This document shows, piece after piece, positions 1-7,828 of a stretch of DNA of 51,685 nucleotides. Source of the stretch: Prolixibacteraceae bacterium (GTDB taxonomy: Bacteria > Bacteroidota > Bacteroidia > Bacteroidales > Prolixibacteraceae); contig JANXYV010000187.1 in assembly GCA_025355875.1 (NCBI GenBank), positions 1 to 51,685 on the forward strand, read 5' to 3'. The first letter of the stretch is position 1, and each line of letters starts with the position of its first letter. The position numbers and the translations under genes are program-made. Under the pieces are notes generated by a model. It was not told where the DNA came from. It saw nothing but the letters and a program-made list of their open reading frames with translations, and did no database searches.

Positions 1-330
1 GAAACGTTTGCGGAACTCAGAGATGGTGTCATGGTCAGGGTGGTGGTTTCCGGCAACAAAACGGAAAGCAACAGAATCGTAAGTGGAACTCTCAATCTTA
101 CGCGAGCTGAATACTCCGGTAGAATAACCATAAAACAGCAAGGATAAAAGCATCCGTGGATCGTATGCTGTTGATCCAACTCCTTTATATTGAATGTAAA
201 CCCTTTTCATATCAAGCTTGTCAACTACATCAACAACAAAGCGTGCAAGATGATGCTCAGGTAACCAATCGCCCAGATCATATGGCATTAGCATTCGTTG
301 TTCCCTGTCTGCCCCTATAAATTTTTTCAT
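1..330 (-). CDS. IS1182-like transposase, N-terminal part (cut by window edge)
   Basis: Reading leftward from the ATG at 330-328 gives 110 uninterrupted codons beginning MKKFIGADREQRMLMPYD and containing FYGYSTGVFSSRKIES and HHPDHDTISEFRKR. These are typical of the N-terminal DUF772 region of IS1182/IS5-type DDE transposases, which bind the element ends before the RNase H-like catalytic domain. The catalytic domain and the far end of the element lie outside the window, so activity cannot be judged. The start lies about 50 bp inside the element end, as expected for an insertion sequence. Confidence 0.88.
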   Translation of the reverse strand, partial: MKKFIGADREQRMLMPYDLGDWLPEHHLARFVVDVVDKLDMKRVYIQYKGVGSTAYDPRMLLSLLFYGYSTGVFSSRKIESSTYDSVAFRFVAGNHHPDHDTISEFRKRF

Positions 331-382
331 GTACGCAAGATAATAATTATCCTGTAAATTACAAAGTCCGACAGGCTCCTAG
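331..382. mobile_element. Terminal region and inverted-repeat end of the IS1182-like element
   Basis: The non-coding tail of the insertion sequence runs from the transposase start to the end sequence AAAGTCCGACAGGCTCCTAG at 363-382. The same 20 bases recur at 477-496. I read GTCCGACAGGCTC as the terminal repeat and CTAG as the target or shared tetranucleotide. The other end of the element is outside the window, so the exact boundary is inferred from the repeat. Confidence 0.7.
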
Positions 383-396
383 GAGCCTGTCGGACT
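365..396. repeat. 32-bp perfect palindrome at the IS/MITE junction
   Basis: AGTCCGACAGGCTCCT (365-380) is followed directly by its exact reverse complement (381-396). It arises where the right end of the transposase element and the left end of the small element share one CTAG. Confidence 0.9.
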
Positions 397-496
397 ATAC
401 CCTTTAAAGCCCCTGAGAATTGCATATTTCAATTTGTTCTCAGGTAGGAGGGCGAATAAAAACGCCTAAAAAGGTCAAAGTCCGACAGGCTCCTAG
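379..496. mobile_element. MITE-like element with IS1182-type ends, CTAG-flanked
   Basis: This 118-bp segment starts CTAGGAGCCTGTCGGACT and ends AGTCCGACAGGCTCCTAG, a perfect 18-bp terminal inverted repeat that includes CTAG at both ends. It has no coding capacity. Internally an 8-bp stem (CCTGAGAA at 412-419 with TTCTCAGG at 437-444) forms a further hairpin. Its ends match those of the neighbouring transposase element, so it could be mobilised in trans. It could alternatively be the leftover end of a second, internally deleted copy. Confidence 0.65.
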
Positions 497-1500
497 ATTA
501 CGGGATTTACCTGGACAAGAAATTCAATCTGGGAAAACAGTTCAGCCTCACAACCGGCTTACGCAACGCTTTTTATTCGATCCGCAACGAGAAAAACTAC
601 TTTAAAGTTGAACCCCGTTTAGCCCTTACATTCACTCCCAATGAAAACACCAGTTACATGGGCACCTATGCGGTAATGACCCAACCCATCCACCTTTTAT
701 CGAACGGAAATGTTGGGTTACCTACTGACATTTGGGTTCCTTCAACCGAACTGATCCAACCCGAAACTTCCGACATCATCTCCTTTGGCATAAAAAATGC
801 GATTCGACCTGATTTAAAACTTTCGGTTGAAGCCTATTACAAACGGCTGAACCACGTCATTTCGTTCACCGAAGGCGACGGGATTCTGGACATTGGTCAA
901 AATTGGGAACAAAAAATAACTTCGGGCAAAGGTCGCGCCTGGGGCATAGAAACAGAACTCAGGCACAATACATCCAAGTTGGAAAGCTGGATAGGTTATA
1001 CGCTGGCCTGGAACGAGCGAAAATTTGAAGACATCAACAAAAACCGCTGGTTCCCCTATCAATACGACCGGCGGCACAAACTCGACATTGGGATAATCCT
1101 AAAATTAAGCAACGACTGGTCAGCATCGGCCACCTGGACGTATCAATCGGGGGCCCCGGCAACCTATTCCGGTCTCGACTATGCAGGGTTTCCCAATAGC
1201 CTGAACGATGAGACTACTGATTTCTTTACAGGCAAGCCAAATAACACCAATCGAATTCAATATTATCACTCAATTAACGGGGTTCGTTTACCTGCATACC
1301 ACCGCCTGGATATTGGGTTTACAAAAGAATGGACGGCTTACGGAAAAACAAAAGCGCTCTCACTAAGCATCTACAATGTGTATTCGAGGCAAAATCCCTA
1401 TTTTATTTATGCCAAAACTAAGCCCGACGGCTCAACCGGGTTGAAACAATTCTCTTTGTTTCCAATTATTCCTTCAATCAGTTACCGCATAAGTTTTTAA
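497..1500 (+). pseudogene. TonB-dependent receptor, C-terminal fragment truncated by IS insertion
   Basis: The frame is open from the element boundary at about 497. It reads YGIYLDKKFNLGKQFSLTTGLR and continues through the ATG at 658 to the stop at 1498-1500, about 334 residues in all. It shows alternating beta-strand segments of an outer-membrane barrel (for example GIKNAIRPDLKLSVEAYYK, GRAWGIETELRH, YNVYSRQNPYF) and ends in the aromatic YRISF, the usual OMP C-terminal signature. TonB-linked receptors are normally 700-1100 residues with N-terminal carboxypeptidase-like and plug domains. Those are absent here, so the gene is broken. The following DUF4249 lipoprotein gene, 10 bp away, is the usual partner. 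The internal ATG at 658 is not a true start because homologous-looking barrel sequence continues upstream of it. Confidence 0.82.
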
Positions 1501-1510
1501 TCTCTCAGCC

Positions 1511-2599
1511 ATGAACAAATATTACATATCAATTCTCCTTTTTCTGGTGGTGTCCTGCACCAAAGATCTGGAGTTGTCGTACGAAAAACCGGATCAAACA
1601 ATGGTGGTCAACTGTCTTTTTTTAGAAGATGAGTCGTGGGAAGTGACTCTGACCCGAATAAAATCGTATAACTACCAAACAGACTCGTATGTTGATGATG
1701 CCCGTGTTTCAATCGTTCCTGAAAACAACGACACCATTCCTCTGGAATATTTAAAAGATGGCATTTATGTTTCGAAAGAGAAGCCGGTAGGCGGCACTCA
1801 ATACCGTTTGGTTGTCCGCGATTCCAAAGGGGGAACAATCACTGCAACAAGTTCGATCCCTGTAAAACCAGTCGTTTCCGACATAATACCTTCAACTCAA
1901 CGAACCACCTATTATTCGAACGCCAATCTGAGCGATTACACAGTAATGCCAATGAATTTCAATATTTCAGCCAACAACCAGCCCAACTTCGTTCGTTTCA
2001 GGTTATCTACCTTTAATACTAAATGGGGATATAAACGGTATTTGGTTACGCAAGAAACCATATCAGCCCTGCGTGAAATGAAATTTCCCGAAGATTATTT
2101 AAGCGAACTGGGAAAATTAATCGGTATAAGTATGAGCAATTACGACTATTGGGGAATAATCCGTAAAATCGCCGAAAAATATGAACCTCCATACAATGTT
2201 GATATAACTTCAAAATTAAAAGAAATAAAAGTAACAACCCGGAATGAAGATTCCTTTCTAACCGGCTATTTATTCTCGAACAGCATTGGGTTTAACAATG
2301 TCTCAAAAGACATATTCAATATCTTGGGTGAATATTCTGGATTGAAGGAGGTAAGCCTTTTTGTTACATACATCCCGGTGATGAACAAAGGAAGCCAGAC
2401 CGACTTTAAAGAAGAATACTGGCTTGAAGTAACCGGAATGAGCGAGGATTATTACAAGTACCTGAAAACATACATCAAACAAGTTGAAACCAAAGGGAAT
2501 CCGTTCGCTTCGGTTATTGAAGTGCATTCAAACATAACGAACGGAGTTGGCATTTTTGCCGGGTATAACCGCCAAATAATACATTTTCAAGACTATTAG
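1511..2599 (+). CDS. DUF4249 family outer-membrane lipoprotein
   Basis: This 362-residue protein begins MNKYYISILLFLVVSC, a lipoprotein signal peptide with the lipobox cysteine at residue 16. The next part (DLELSYEKPDQTMVVNCLFLEDESWEVTLTRIKS) and the segment with GGTQYRLVVRDSKGGTITATSSIPV match the DUF4249 family. These Bacteroidota lipoproteins are usually encoded directly after a TonB-dependent receptor and are thought to sit on it at the cell surface. Their substrate is unknown. The gene is intact although the receptor gene 10 bp upstream is truncated by a mobile element, so it may now be an orphan transcribed, if at all, from the element or from a weak internal promoter. Confidence 0.85.
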   Translation: MNKYYISILLFLVVSCTKDLELSYEKPDQTMVVNCLFLEDESWEVTLTRIKSYNYQTDSYVDDARVSIVPENNDTIPLEYLKDGIYVSKEKPVGGTQYRLVVRDSKGGTITATSSIPVKPVVSDIIPSTQRTTYYSNANLSDYTVMPMNFNISANNQPNFVRFRLSTFNTKWGYKRYLVTQETISALREMKFPEDYLSELGKLIGISMSNYDYWGIIRKIAEKYEPPYNVDITSKLKEIKVTTRNEDSFLTGYLFSNSIGFNNVSKDIFNILGEYSGLKEVSLFVTYIPVMNKGSQTDFKEEYWLEVTGMSEDYYKYLKTYIKQVETKGNPFASVIEVHSNITNGVGIFAGYNRQIIHFQDY

Positions 2600-2686
2600 A
2601 GCCGTTCTTTAATCAGTTAAGAAATTTCCGCGACAAAATTTGTTACTACAATGCTTGTTAAGTGACCGTTACTTTTAACACATTCA

Positions 2687-2725
2687 TTCCCATATCTGTT
2701 TTCTTTTCCGAAAACAGATATAGGA
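2687..2725. terminator. Strong hairpin downstream of the DUF4249 gene, possible terminator
   Basis: ATATCTGTTTTC (2692-2703) pairs perfectly with GAAAACAGATAT (2710-2721) across a 6-nt loop. TTCC/GGAA extends the stem beyond one mismatch. It lies about 90 bp after the DUF4249 stop. The following sequence is A/T-rich but has no clean T run, so termination is plausible rather than certain. Confidence 0.5.
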
Positions 2726-2729
2726 ATAG

Positions 2730-3650
2730 ATATTTATAACTTTAGAAATAGTCTTGCTGAGAATTTAAAAGATCAACCACTTAAGGTACTGGCAATGAAT
2801 TATTTGACGGCCAAAGCCGAGGCAGGTGGGTTCTACTTCTCTCCATTATACTCCAGGGCTGCACTTCGTTCCGCCACCTTTCGTTACATTCCGTTCATTG
2901 TCAGCCTCCAGCCTCGGCTACCCTCGCAAGAGTGCTTTCTTCATTCCATTGCGCTCAGGCCAACCCGCAGTTTCATTCCGCTCCCCTTTGGCTTTTCCAC
3001 CCCACATTTCGGAACTCAAAGCCAAAACAGGAAGCTCCATTTCACCCAACCCTATTCGCTCAATTGCATTCAGACACCACACATGCTTTGCCCAACGCAA
3101 TCAGCGGTATGTCTGTTCACCCCCTGGAAACCAAAAGCCACACCGCCCTTTAATGGTTCAGGTAAAAAAGGATCATTCGCGCATGGCCTTGTGCTTGCAG
3201 CCGGTTCGTTTCACTCATTCAACCGTTCGCTGTACCGCTCGTACCTCTCGACACCGCTCACTAATTCGTTTTGTTAACCGCAACAGCTTCAACACCCACG
3301 TGTAAGTGTTTCGTGCCTCAACACCCACACTTTTCCCCACCCAGGACAACAGCTTTTCCGCTTATTTTTACCCGCGAATGGGTTACCCCAAAAACCTCTG
3401 GTTCCCGATCATTGTCGCTTTATTTTGCCTTTATTGATCGTTTCATGCTATTGAAATGAGAATAACTGTCCACGCACCTTCCGTTGCCAGTTATTTCCCA
3501 TTTCAACAGCACAGCATCATTATGCCCGAAATTTGACACTTCCTTTTTTTATAAAATTTGTGTCATAGAGTAAATATCACTTGTCAGATGAAATCGATGA
3601 AATAAGAATTGAGCAGATTGGGCCAAAATAGACTGTCAAATAGGGTTACT
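2730..3650. other. Gene-poor 0.9-kb region of unusual composition, function unknown
   Basis: I see no credible gene here. Around 2795-3305 two long frames on the plus strand and shorter ones on the minus strand overlap each other. None has a recognisable domain, and they are rich in Pro, Ser, Phe, His and Arg, as expected for translated non-coding DNA. Short motifs recur, such as CATTCC followed by C or G-rich blocks, and TCAACACCCAC occurs twice (3289-3299, 3318-3328). A long fold-back lies at 3451-3506 and a smaller TGACAC/GTGTCA pair at 3534-3565. It may be a multicopy intergenic repeat or a decayed mobile island. Confidence 0.5.
3451..3506. repeat. Long imperfect fold-back
   Basis: TTGAAATG (3451-3458) pairs with CATTTCAA (3499-3506), and AATAACTG (3461-3468) pairs with CAGTTATT (3488-3495). 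The two stems are separated by 2- and 3-nt internal loops and enclose a 19-nt loop. No T run follows on either strand, so it does not look like a standard terminator. Confidence 0.65.
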
Positions 3651-3695
3651 TAAAAAAACACCCAACCTTACACAACTGGGTGTAAACTTGGGTGT
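3651..3695 (-). terminator. Rho-independent terminator of the tRNA-Arg gene
   Basis: Read on the minus strand, ACACCCAA and TTGGGTGT (plus positions 3688-3695 and 3658-3665) form an 8-bp stem. It is extended by GTTTACAC against GTGTAAGG around a six-base loop and is followed by a run of Ts (plus 3652-3657). It lies about 35 bp after the 3' end of the tRNA. Confidence 0.8.
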
Positions 3696-3730
3696 CGTTA
3701 GCGTAATTTGCTCATTATCAATATTGTTTG

Positions 3731-3802
3731 TAGTCCCACCGGGAATCGAACCCGGATCTACGGTTTAGGAAACCGCTATTCTATCCGTTGAACTATGGAA
3801 CC
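3731..3802 (-). tRNA. tRNA-Arg (anticodon CCT)
   Basis: The minus strand gives a 72-nt cloverleaf starting GGTTCCATAGTTCAACGGAT. It has an acceptor stem (GGTTCCA against TGGGACT, with a G-U first pair), a T arm CCGGG-TTCGATT-CCCGG, and an anticodon arm GCGGT-TTCCTAA-ACCGT. The anticodon is CCT, which reads AGG arginine codons. CCA is not encoded. It is a single gene with its own terminator downstream, beside a gene-poor region, the kind of site often used for integration. No integrase is seen. Confidence 0.93.
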
Positions 3803-4096
3803 TTAATTTCTTCCTTTTTTGACTTCAATGAACTGTCAGGTCTAATAAAGACAACTTTTAAGTCATGTTTTTCCGAAAGTCCCCATGAGAGGGAATTAGG
3901 GGGTTTATTCCTTTTTTCAAAGGTGCTGCAAAAATATGCAAATATGCTGTCTATCCAAAAGGAGACCTACATATTTTTCAAGTTGAGGTTCCGGCAGAAA
4001 AGTCCTTAATTTTTACAATGTCTGAATTCATTCGGAATGATCAACAATTCCGTTGAAAAGTATTATTATATATTCGTTATTTTATCCGTCGATATA

Positions 4097-4127
4097 TTGG
4101 TGGTTACCCTTCGTATCTCTACTTTTG
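4097..4127 (+). promoter_or_regulatory. Bacteroidota-type promoter for the sdhCAB operon
   Basis: A TTG at 4097-4099 and TACTTTTG at 4120-4127 match the -33 TTG and -7 TAnnTTTG elements of Bacteroidota primary-sigma promoters with a 20-bp spacer. The start codon of sdhC is 50 bp downstream. The rest of the 374-bp gap between the tRNA and sdhC (3803-4176) shows nothing else I can identify. Confidence 0.75.
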
Positions 4128-4176
4128 TAACACGAATAAAATTGAATCTAGTTATAAAATAAAAATCTGTTATTCT

Positions 4177-4890
4177 ATGAGCAATTTACTGACAGCCTCT
4201 ATCGGACGGAAACTCCTGATGAGCGTTTCAGGTTTGTTCCTGATTTTGTTCCTCTTTGTGCATTTAACACTCAATTCTTTCCTTCTGCTCGATAAAGTAT
4301 TGGGATTTAAGGAAGTAGGCCAGATGTTCAATGCCGGGGTTCATTTCATGGGAACCAACCCTTTGATCAAAGTTATTGAGCCAATGCTGGCCCTGGGATT
4401 TCTGATCCACATTATTTATTCAGTGATCCTGACAGTCCAGAACATGAAAGCCCGAGGCCCGCAATCGTATGCTTCTGGAAACAAAACTTCGGATGTGGAA
4501 TTTGCTTCTCAAAACATGCTGGTGCTGGGCATCGTTATTTTCTCATTTCTGGCTGTTCACATCATGAACTTCTACATGCGGATGAAAGGATTCATTACCT
4601 GGGAAGCCGGTGAGGTGGAGTTTCCATTCTTTGGATCAATGGCCAAGGGCGAAAATGCCTATGCTTTGGTACACGAGACTTTCAAAGTCCTGCCGATTGT
4701 ACTTCTGTACATCGTGGGTTCGGTTGCGCTTGCTTTCCATTTGTCACACGGGTTCTGGTCATCTTTCCAGACCATCGGCTGGAACAACTCCAAATGGATG
4801 CCCCGTCTGAAATGCCTCAGCAACATTTTGGCGATCATCCTGGGTGGTGGTTTTTCTGTCATCGCACTGGCTCAGTACCTGTTTTTCTAA
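4177..4890 (+). CDS. sdhC: Succinate dehydrogenase/fumarate reductase cytochrome b subunit
   Basis: This 237-residue membrane protein has five hydrophobic helices and histidines placed as in the single-subunit, di-heme cytochrome b558 of type B complexes (H29, H78, H128, H166, H188 and H191 are the candidates). It anchors the flavoprotein and iron-sulfur subunits and passes electrons between the quinone pool and succinate/fumarate. The C-A-B gene order with a 19-bp gap to sdhA is the standard Bacteroidota arrangement. In anaerobic relatives the complex works mainly as a menaquinol:fumarate reductase. The direction of use cannot be read from the sequence. Confidence 0.95.
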   Translation: MSNLLTASIGRKLLMSVSGLFLILFLFVHLTLNSFLLLDKVLGFKEVGQMFNAGVHFMGTNPLIKVIEPMLALGFLIHIIYSVILTVQNMKARGPQSYASGNKTSDVEFASQNMLVLGIVIFSFLAVHIMNFYMRMKGFITWEAGEVEFPFFGSMAKGENAYALVHETFKVLPIVLLYIVGSVALAFHLSHGFWSSFQTIGWNNSKWMPRLKCLSNILAIILGGGFSVIALAQYLFF

Positions 4891-4909
4891 TTTCCTTAAT
4901 AACTGAAAC

Positions 4910-6850
4910 ATGAGTAAGATAAATGCTAGAATTCCTGAAGGGCCGCTGGCTCAAAAATGGACCAACTATAAAGATCACCAGAAACTGGTAAATCCTTCCA
5001 ATAAACGTAAACTGGACATCATCATTATTGGAACCGGATTGGCCGGTGCCTCTGCTGCTGCTTCATTGGGCGAAATGGGATTTAATGTAAAAAGCTTCAC
5101 CATCCAGGATTCGCCCCGTCGTGCGCACTCGATTGCTGCACAGGGTGGAATTAATGCTGCCAAGAATTATCCAAATGACGGCGACTCTGTTTTCCGTTTG
5201 TTTTATGATACCATCAAAGGGGGTGACTACCGTGCCCGCGAAGCCAATGTTCACCGTTTGGCCGAAGTGAGCAACGACATCATCGACCAGTGCGTGGCAC
5301 AGGGAGTGCCTTTTGCCCGCGAATACGGCGGTTTGCTCGACAACCGTTCATTCGGTGGAGCGCAGGTGAGCCGTACTTTTTATGCCAAAGGACAGACCGG
5401 TCAGCAGCTTTTATTGGGCGCTTACCAGGCTTTGATGCGTCAGGTAAATCTGGGTTCGGTAACCATGCACACCCGCACTGAATTGGTTGACATCGTGATT
5501 GTGGATGGAAAAGCCCGCGGAATCATCGCCCGCGATTTGGTAACCGGCGAATTGCAGCGTCATTTCGGACATGCGGTGGTGTTGGCAACCGGAGGCTACG
5601 GAAATGCCTTTTTCCTTTCTACCAATGCCATGGGATCGAACGGATCGGCAGCCATCAAAGCGTACCACAAAGGAGCCATGTTTGCCAATCCTTGTTATGC
5701 ACAGATTCACCCAACTTGTATTCCGGTTCATGGCGAATCGCAAAGCAAACTGACTTTGATGTCAGAATCGTTGCGTAACGATGGCCGGATTTGGGTTCCA
5801 AAGAAAAAGGAAGATGCGGAAGCCATTCGCGCCGGAAAAATGAAACCAACACAAATTGGGGAAGACGACCGCGATTATTACCTCGAACGTCGTTATCCGG
5901 CGTTTGGAAATCTGGTTCCACGCGATGTTGCATCTCGTGCAGCCAAAGAACGTTGCGATGCCGGCTATGGAGTGGGAGCAACCGGCCTGGCTGTTTACCT
6001 CGATTTCAAATCATCTATCGATCGGCTTGGACAGCATACCATCGAAGAACGCTATGGAAACCTTTTCCAGATGTATAATAAAATCGTTGATGAAAATCCA
6101 TACGAAACGCCCATGATGATTTACCCTGCCATTCACTATACCATGGGTGGTCTTTGGGTTGATTATGAATTGCAGACCAATATCAAAGGTTTATTCTGTT
6201 GCGGTGAAGCCAATTTTTCCGATCACGGTGCAAATAGGCTTGGGGCTTCGGCCCTGATGCAGGGTTTGGCCGATGGTTATTTCGTTTTGCCTTACACCAT
6301 TCAGAATTACCTGGCTGACGATATCGCGGTAAAACGAATGACTACCAACGAACCTGAATTTACTGAAGCTGAAAAAGTGGTCAAAGCACGTTTCGAAAAG
6401 CTGATGAGCATCAGGGGAAAGCGTTCGGTCGACAGTCTGCACAAGGAACTTGGACTGGTGATGTGGGATTTTGTTGGAATGGGCCGGAACAAGGAGGGAC
6501 TTCAGAATGCCATCGAAAAAATAGCCGCCATTAGAAAAGAATTCTGGAGCAATGTGCGAATTCCCGGTAACATTCCCGGAATGAACATTGAGCTCGAAAA
6601 AGCCAGTCGCCTGGCCGATTTCATCGAAATTGGTGACCTTATGGCCCGTGATGCACTGAACCGGGAGGAATCCTGCGGGGGTCATTTCCGCGAAGAATAC
6701 CAGACTCCGGAAGGAGAAGCGCTTCGTCAGGACGATAAATTTGCCTACGTAGGCTGCTGGGAATACAAAGGTAACGATGTTGAACCTGAACTTCATAAAG
6801 AAGAATTGGTTTACGAAAGTGTTTCAATGGTTCAGCGTAATTACAAGTAA
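4910..6850 (+). CDS. sdhA: Succinate dehydrogenase/fumarate reductase flavoprotein subunit
   Basis: This 646-residue protein carries an N-terminal Rossmann FAD site ([21 protein letters not shown]) and the covalent-FAD motif [17 protein letters not shown] with H73 as the flavin-linking histidine. It also has the capping domain and conserved C-terminal segments ([40 protein letters not shown]). It interconverts succinate and fumarate at the membrane surface. The length is that of type B SdhA/FrdA from Bacteroidota and epsilonproteobacteria. It is the second gene of the C-A-B operon, 24 bp before sdhB. No oddities are seen. Confidence 0.97.
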   Translation: MSKINARIPEGPLAQKWTNYKDHQKLVNPSNKRKLDIIIIGTGLAGASAAASLGEMGFNVKSFTIQDSPRRAHSIAAQGGINAAKNYPNDGDSVFRLFYDTIKGGDYRAREANVHRLAEVSNDIIDQCVAQGVPFAREYGGLLDNRSFGGAQVSRTFYAKGQTGQQLLLGAYQALMRQVNLGSVTMHTRTELVDIVIVDGKARGIIARDLVTGELQRHFGHAVVLATGGYGNAFFLSTNAMGSNGSAAIKAYHKGAMFANPCYAQIHPTCIPVHGESQSKLTLMSESLRNDGRIWVPKKKEDAEAIRAGKMKPTQIGEDDRDYYLERRYPAFGNLVPRDVASRAAKERCDAGYGVGATGLAVYLDFKSSIDRLGQHTIEERYGNLFQMYNKIVDENPYETPMMIYPAIHYTMGGLWVDYELQTNIKGLFCCGEANFSDHGANRLGASALMQGLADGYFVLPYTIQNYLADDIAVKRMTTNEPEFTEAEKVVKARFEKLMSIRGKRSVDSLHKELGLVMWDFVGMGRNKEGLQNAIEKIAAIRKEFWSNVRIPGNIPGMNIELEKASRLADFIEIGDLMARDALNREESCGGHFREEYQTPEGEALRQDDKFAYVGCWEYKGNDVEPELHKEELVYESVSMVQRNYK

Positions 6851-6874
6851 TGGCTCTTAAAAAGGACATCAATC

Positions 6875-7630
6875 ATGGAAAAAACAATCAATATTACGCT
6901 TAAGGTTTGGCGTCAGAACGGTCCCAAAGAAAAAGGCCGTTTCGAAACCTATAAATTGGACAAAGTTTCGATCGACAGTTCATTTCTCGAAATGCTCGAT
7001 ATGGTGAACGAACAGCTCATCAACGAATACAAAGAACCGGTGGCATTCGATCACGACTGCCGCGAAGGCATCTGTGGAATGTGTTCGCTTTATATCAATG
7101 GCCGTCCTCACGGACCGGACGATGATGTAACCACCTGTCAGTTGCACATGCGCAAATTCAAGGATGGACAAACTATTACTATAGAACCATGGCGTTCTGC
7201 TGCATTCCCGGTCATCAAAGATTTGATTGTCGACCGTCGTGCTTTTGATAAAATCATTGCTGCCGGTGGGTATGTGTCGGTCAATACCGGTGGAGTTCCT
7301 GATGCCAACTCAATCGCCATTCCGAAAGTGGATGCCGACGAAGCAATGGATTCTGCTTCGTGTATCGGTTGCGGCGCCTGCGTTGCAGCCTGCAAAAACG
7401 GTTCTGCGATGTTGTTTGTATCTGCAAAAGTGAGTCATTTGGCCATGTTGCCACAAGGTCGCGTTGAAGGTGCCCGCCGAGCCAAGGCAATGGTTGCCAA
7501 AATGGATGAACTGGGCTTTGGAAACTGCACCAATACCGGCGCCTGCGAAGTGGAATGCCCTAAAAACATTTCTCTTTCGAATATTGCACGATTGAATCGC
7601 GAATTCCTAAGCGCGAAGTTTCAAGACTAA
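6875..7630 (+). CDS. sdhB: Succinate dehydrogenase/fumarate reductase iron-sulfur subunit
   Basis: This 251-residue protein has the three cluster motifs in order: [2Fe-2S] from C62, C67, C70 and C88 (CREGICGMC); [4Fe-4S] from C163, C166 and C169 ([11 protein letters not shown]); and [3Fe-4S] from C173, C218 and C224, with C228 as the last ligand of the 4Fe cluster ([14 protein letters not shown]). The pairing is assigned by family analogy. It relays electrons between the flavin in SdhA and the hemes and quinone site in SdhC. It is the last gene of the operon, followed within 90 bp by a strong terminator. Confidence 0.96.
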   Translation: MEKTINITLKVWRQNGPKEKGRFETYKLDKVSIDSSFLEMLDMVNEQLINEYKEPVAFDHDCREGICGMCSLYINGRPHGPDDDVTTCQLHMRKFKDGQTITIEPWRSAAFPVIKDLIVDRRAFDKIIAAGGYVSVNTGGVPDANSIAIPKVDADEAMDSASCIGCGACVAACKNGSAMLFVSAKVSHLAMLPQGRVEGARRAKAMVAKMDELGFGNCTNTGACEVECPKNISLSNIARLNREFLSAKFQD

Positions 7631-7680
7631 GTTTAGAGAAGAGGAAAAAGTCATTCGAAAAGGCTTTCAAATGAGATAAA

Positions 7681-7716
7681 AAGCTCCTGAAGTTAGTTCC
7701 TCAGGAGCTTTTTTTT
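7681..7716 (+). terminator. Terminator of the sdhCAB operon
   Basis: AAGCTCCTGA (7681-7690) and TCAGGAGCTT (7701-7710) form a 10-bp perfect stem around a 10-nt loop, followed by an eight-T run ending at 7716. It is a textbook intrinsic terminator, 51 bp after the sdhB stop. Confidence 0.92.
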
Positions 7717-7764
7717 GCAACGTTCGCAGTATACGGACTATTCAGCACTCTTTAAATCCAACAG

Positions 7765-7806
7765 AAAAGCCGGCCATGGAAGAAAAATGCTCCATGACCG
7801 GCTTTT
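7765..7806 (-). terminator. Bidirectional hairpin terminator ending the first RND operon
   Basis: AAAAGCCGG.CATGGA (7765-7780) pairs with TCCATG.CCGGCTTTT (7791-7806) with one mismatch and a 10-nt loop. A and T runs at the two ends make it usable from either side. It lies 23 bp beyond the minus-strand czcA stop and also backs up the sdh terminator. Confidence 0.82.
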
Positions 7807-7828
7807 CAGGAATTGAAGAGGAATTCAA

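Noticed and set aside
420-605. 61-codon ORF across the MITE end
   Set aside because: It starts inside the mobile element and runs out of frame through the TonB-receptor remnant, whose own frame is clearly coding.
2795-3459. Several overlapping ORFs of 60-160 codons on both strands
   Set aside because: They overlap in different frames, have no domain, signal peptide or normal composition, and look like translated non-coding repeat DNA.
3788-4009. 73-codon ORF beginning inside the tRNA-Arg gene
   Set aside because: It starts in the antisense of the tRNA and lies just upstream of the sdh promoter. It has no recognisable features.
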